DNA of 64,000 nt from Inhella proteolytica (lineage in GTDB: Bacteria; Pseudomonadota; Gammaproteobacteria; Burkholderiales; Burkholderiaceae_C): contig NZ_JAEDAK010000004.1 of assembly GCF_016093275.1 (NCBI RefSeq), positions 279,477 through 343,476 on the forward strand. The letters run 5' to 3'. Each line of letters opens with the position of its first letter. Within the stretch, counting starts at the first letter, position 1. The notes under the pieces were generated by a model. That model was not told the DNA's origin. It saw only the letters and a list, made by a program, of their open reading frames with translations, and made no database searches. This document shows, in pieces, positions 63,256 through 64,000 of the stretch. The position numbers and the translations under genes are program-made.

Positions 63256-64000
63256 TCAGGATTCGAAATCGAGCAGCTGCAGCTCGGTGCGCAACTCCTC
63301 GTCGAAGCGCTGCACCCAACGGCGCGGCATGTGCCCGCGCGCCGGGTCCAGCCAGACATCGATGCGGTAGCGCGCATCCGCCGGGTGCTGGCCGCGCAGG
63401 TGGAGCAGGGGGCGCGCCGGCTCGTCGGCGCTGTCGGCCTCCTCCGGCTCCTCGTCCACCGGCTCGAACACCCAGCGCTGCACACCCCCGCGCCAGCCCA
63501 GCAGGTCGATGCTCAGGGGCGGCAGCGGGCGCTGCGGGTCGCGTGCCTGCGCCAGCGCGGCCAGCTGCAGCAGCCAGCTCAGCCGGTCCTGCACCGGCGG
63601 CTGCGGCGCCAGGGCCTGGCGCAGCCGGCCGTGGCGGCGCACCTCGAAGCGCTGCGGCTCCAGGCCGCCCGCACCCACCCGCCCCTCCGACTGCCACTCG
63701 GGCAGCTCGCGCCCCTCCACCTGGCGCTGCAGCAGCAAGCGGTAGCGCTCGCCATCGCGCTCCCACAGCAGCTCGGCCTGGCCCTGCTTGCCGGGCTGCA
63801 CCAGGCGGTAGCGAAAGCGCTGCGGATCGGGCAGCACAGCCTGCGGCGCCCACTCGGGCGTGGGCAGTTCAGGGGTGGGTGCCAGGTCTTCAGGCGGCGC
63901 AGGCGCCTGAGGGGCCGGCTCGGCGCGCGGGACACGAGCCGCCGGTGCGGGCGGCAGCGGCGCCGGCGGGGCCGTGGCCAGCGGTGCGGCCGGGCGCGCG
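63256..64000 (-). CDS. DUF3108-type protein (5' end outside window)
   Basis: The frame is open to the window end, so the N-terminus is missing. The visible N-terminal part is a Pro/Ala-rich linker of about 55 residues. The C-terminal 190 residues show the DUF3108 pattern (FRYRLVQPGKQGQAELLWERDG, RYRIDVWLDPARGHMPRRW...), a lipocalin-like beta-rich periplasmic domain. A TonB-like or membrane-anchored N-terminus would be expected upstream. Function unknown. Confidence 0.75.
   Translation of the reverse strand, partial: ARPAAPLATAPPAPLPPAPAARVPRAEPAPQAPAPPEDLAPTPELPTPEWAPQAVLPDPQRFRYRLVQPGKQGQAELLWERDGERYRLLLQRQVEGRELPEWQSEGRVGAGGLEPQRFEVRRHGRLRQALAPQPPVQDRLSWLLQLAALAQARDPQRPLPPLSIDLLGWRGGVQRWVFEPVDEEPEEADSADEPARPLLHLRGQHPADARYRIDVWLDPARGHMPRRWVQRFDEELRTELQLLDFES

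Overview
The window is GC-rich, densely coded chromosomal DNA from a betaproteobacterium of the order Burkholderiales. A Roseateles/Inhella/Rubrivivax-type relative is likely, but genus is inference. Pointers are a DUF3567 gene, a methionine synthase split into two polypeptides, a PEP-CTERM sorting signal, GTP-dependent PEP carboxykinase, the 180-kDa NAD-glutamate dehydrogenase, many start/stop overlaps (ATGA, TGATG, GTGA), and a recurrent nACAAT promoter element close to start codons. I see no rRNA, tRNA, CRISPR array, integrase, transposase or prophage module.

Layout. 1-2.9 kb: end of a DJ-1/PfpI protein, then an overlapping response regulator/histidine kinase pair. 2.9-9.7 kb (mostly minus): D-amino-acid dehydrogenase with two membrane proteins, a universal stress protein, a metallophosphoesterase/YecA-like pair, and pckG. 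9.8-13.6 kb: a MOSC protein, an Lrp regulator divergent from an EamA exporter, and a chemoreceptor with a CheR-docking tail. 13.7-14.05 kb: a 57-residue peptide gene with its own CRP-type promoter and terminator. 14.1-22.1 kb: a divergent ArsR regulator and a six-gene minus operon encoding RND adaptor, RND pump, DUF2892, TrxC, persulfide-dioxygenase-like MBL protein and SulP permease. It reads as a reactive-sulfur or thiol-stress response coupled to efflux. 22.2-25.2 kb: two exported proteins and a SirB2 membrane protein.

25.2-31.8 kb: the two halves of MetH, separated by a minus-strand cassette of a degenerate HD-GYP-like protein and two orphan periplasmic binding proteins. 31.8-36.5 kb: a membrane GGDEF protein, a PaiB-like protein and a beta-propeller GGDEF sensor. 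36.6-37.25 kb: a gene-free block built from a roughly 500-bp imperfect palindrome and smaller palindromes. 37.4-45 kb: NAD-GDH, an SGNH-type lipoprotein and a MATE exporter. 45-50.1 kb: a PAS/GGDEF/EAL protein, a 176-bp palindromic element, proC and ubiC. 50.1-55.6 kb: small exported proteins, a LysR/hydrolase divergent pair, and a PEP-CTERM matrixin operon. 55.7-62 kb: recG, a membrane AraC regulator with a hydrolase, an asparaginase and an EamA transporter. 62-64 kb: DUF2087 and DUF3567 proteins and a truncated DUF3108 gene.

Functional themes are amino-acid catabolism and biosynthesis (dadA, gdh, proC, asparaginase, metH, pckG), cyclic-di-GMP signalling (three GGDEF proteins plus one degenerate HD-GYP protein), export (RND, MATE, two EamA), and sulfur/redox protection. 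The best candidates for new biology are the CRP-type-controlled 57-aa peptide gene, the ArsR/RND/TrxC/MBL/SulP operon, and the apparent set of leaderless genes behind nACAAT promoters.
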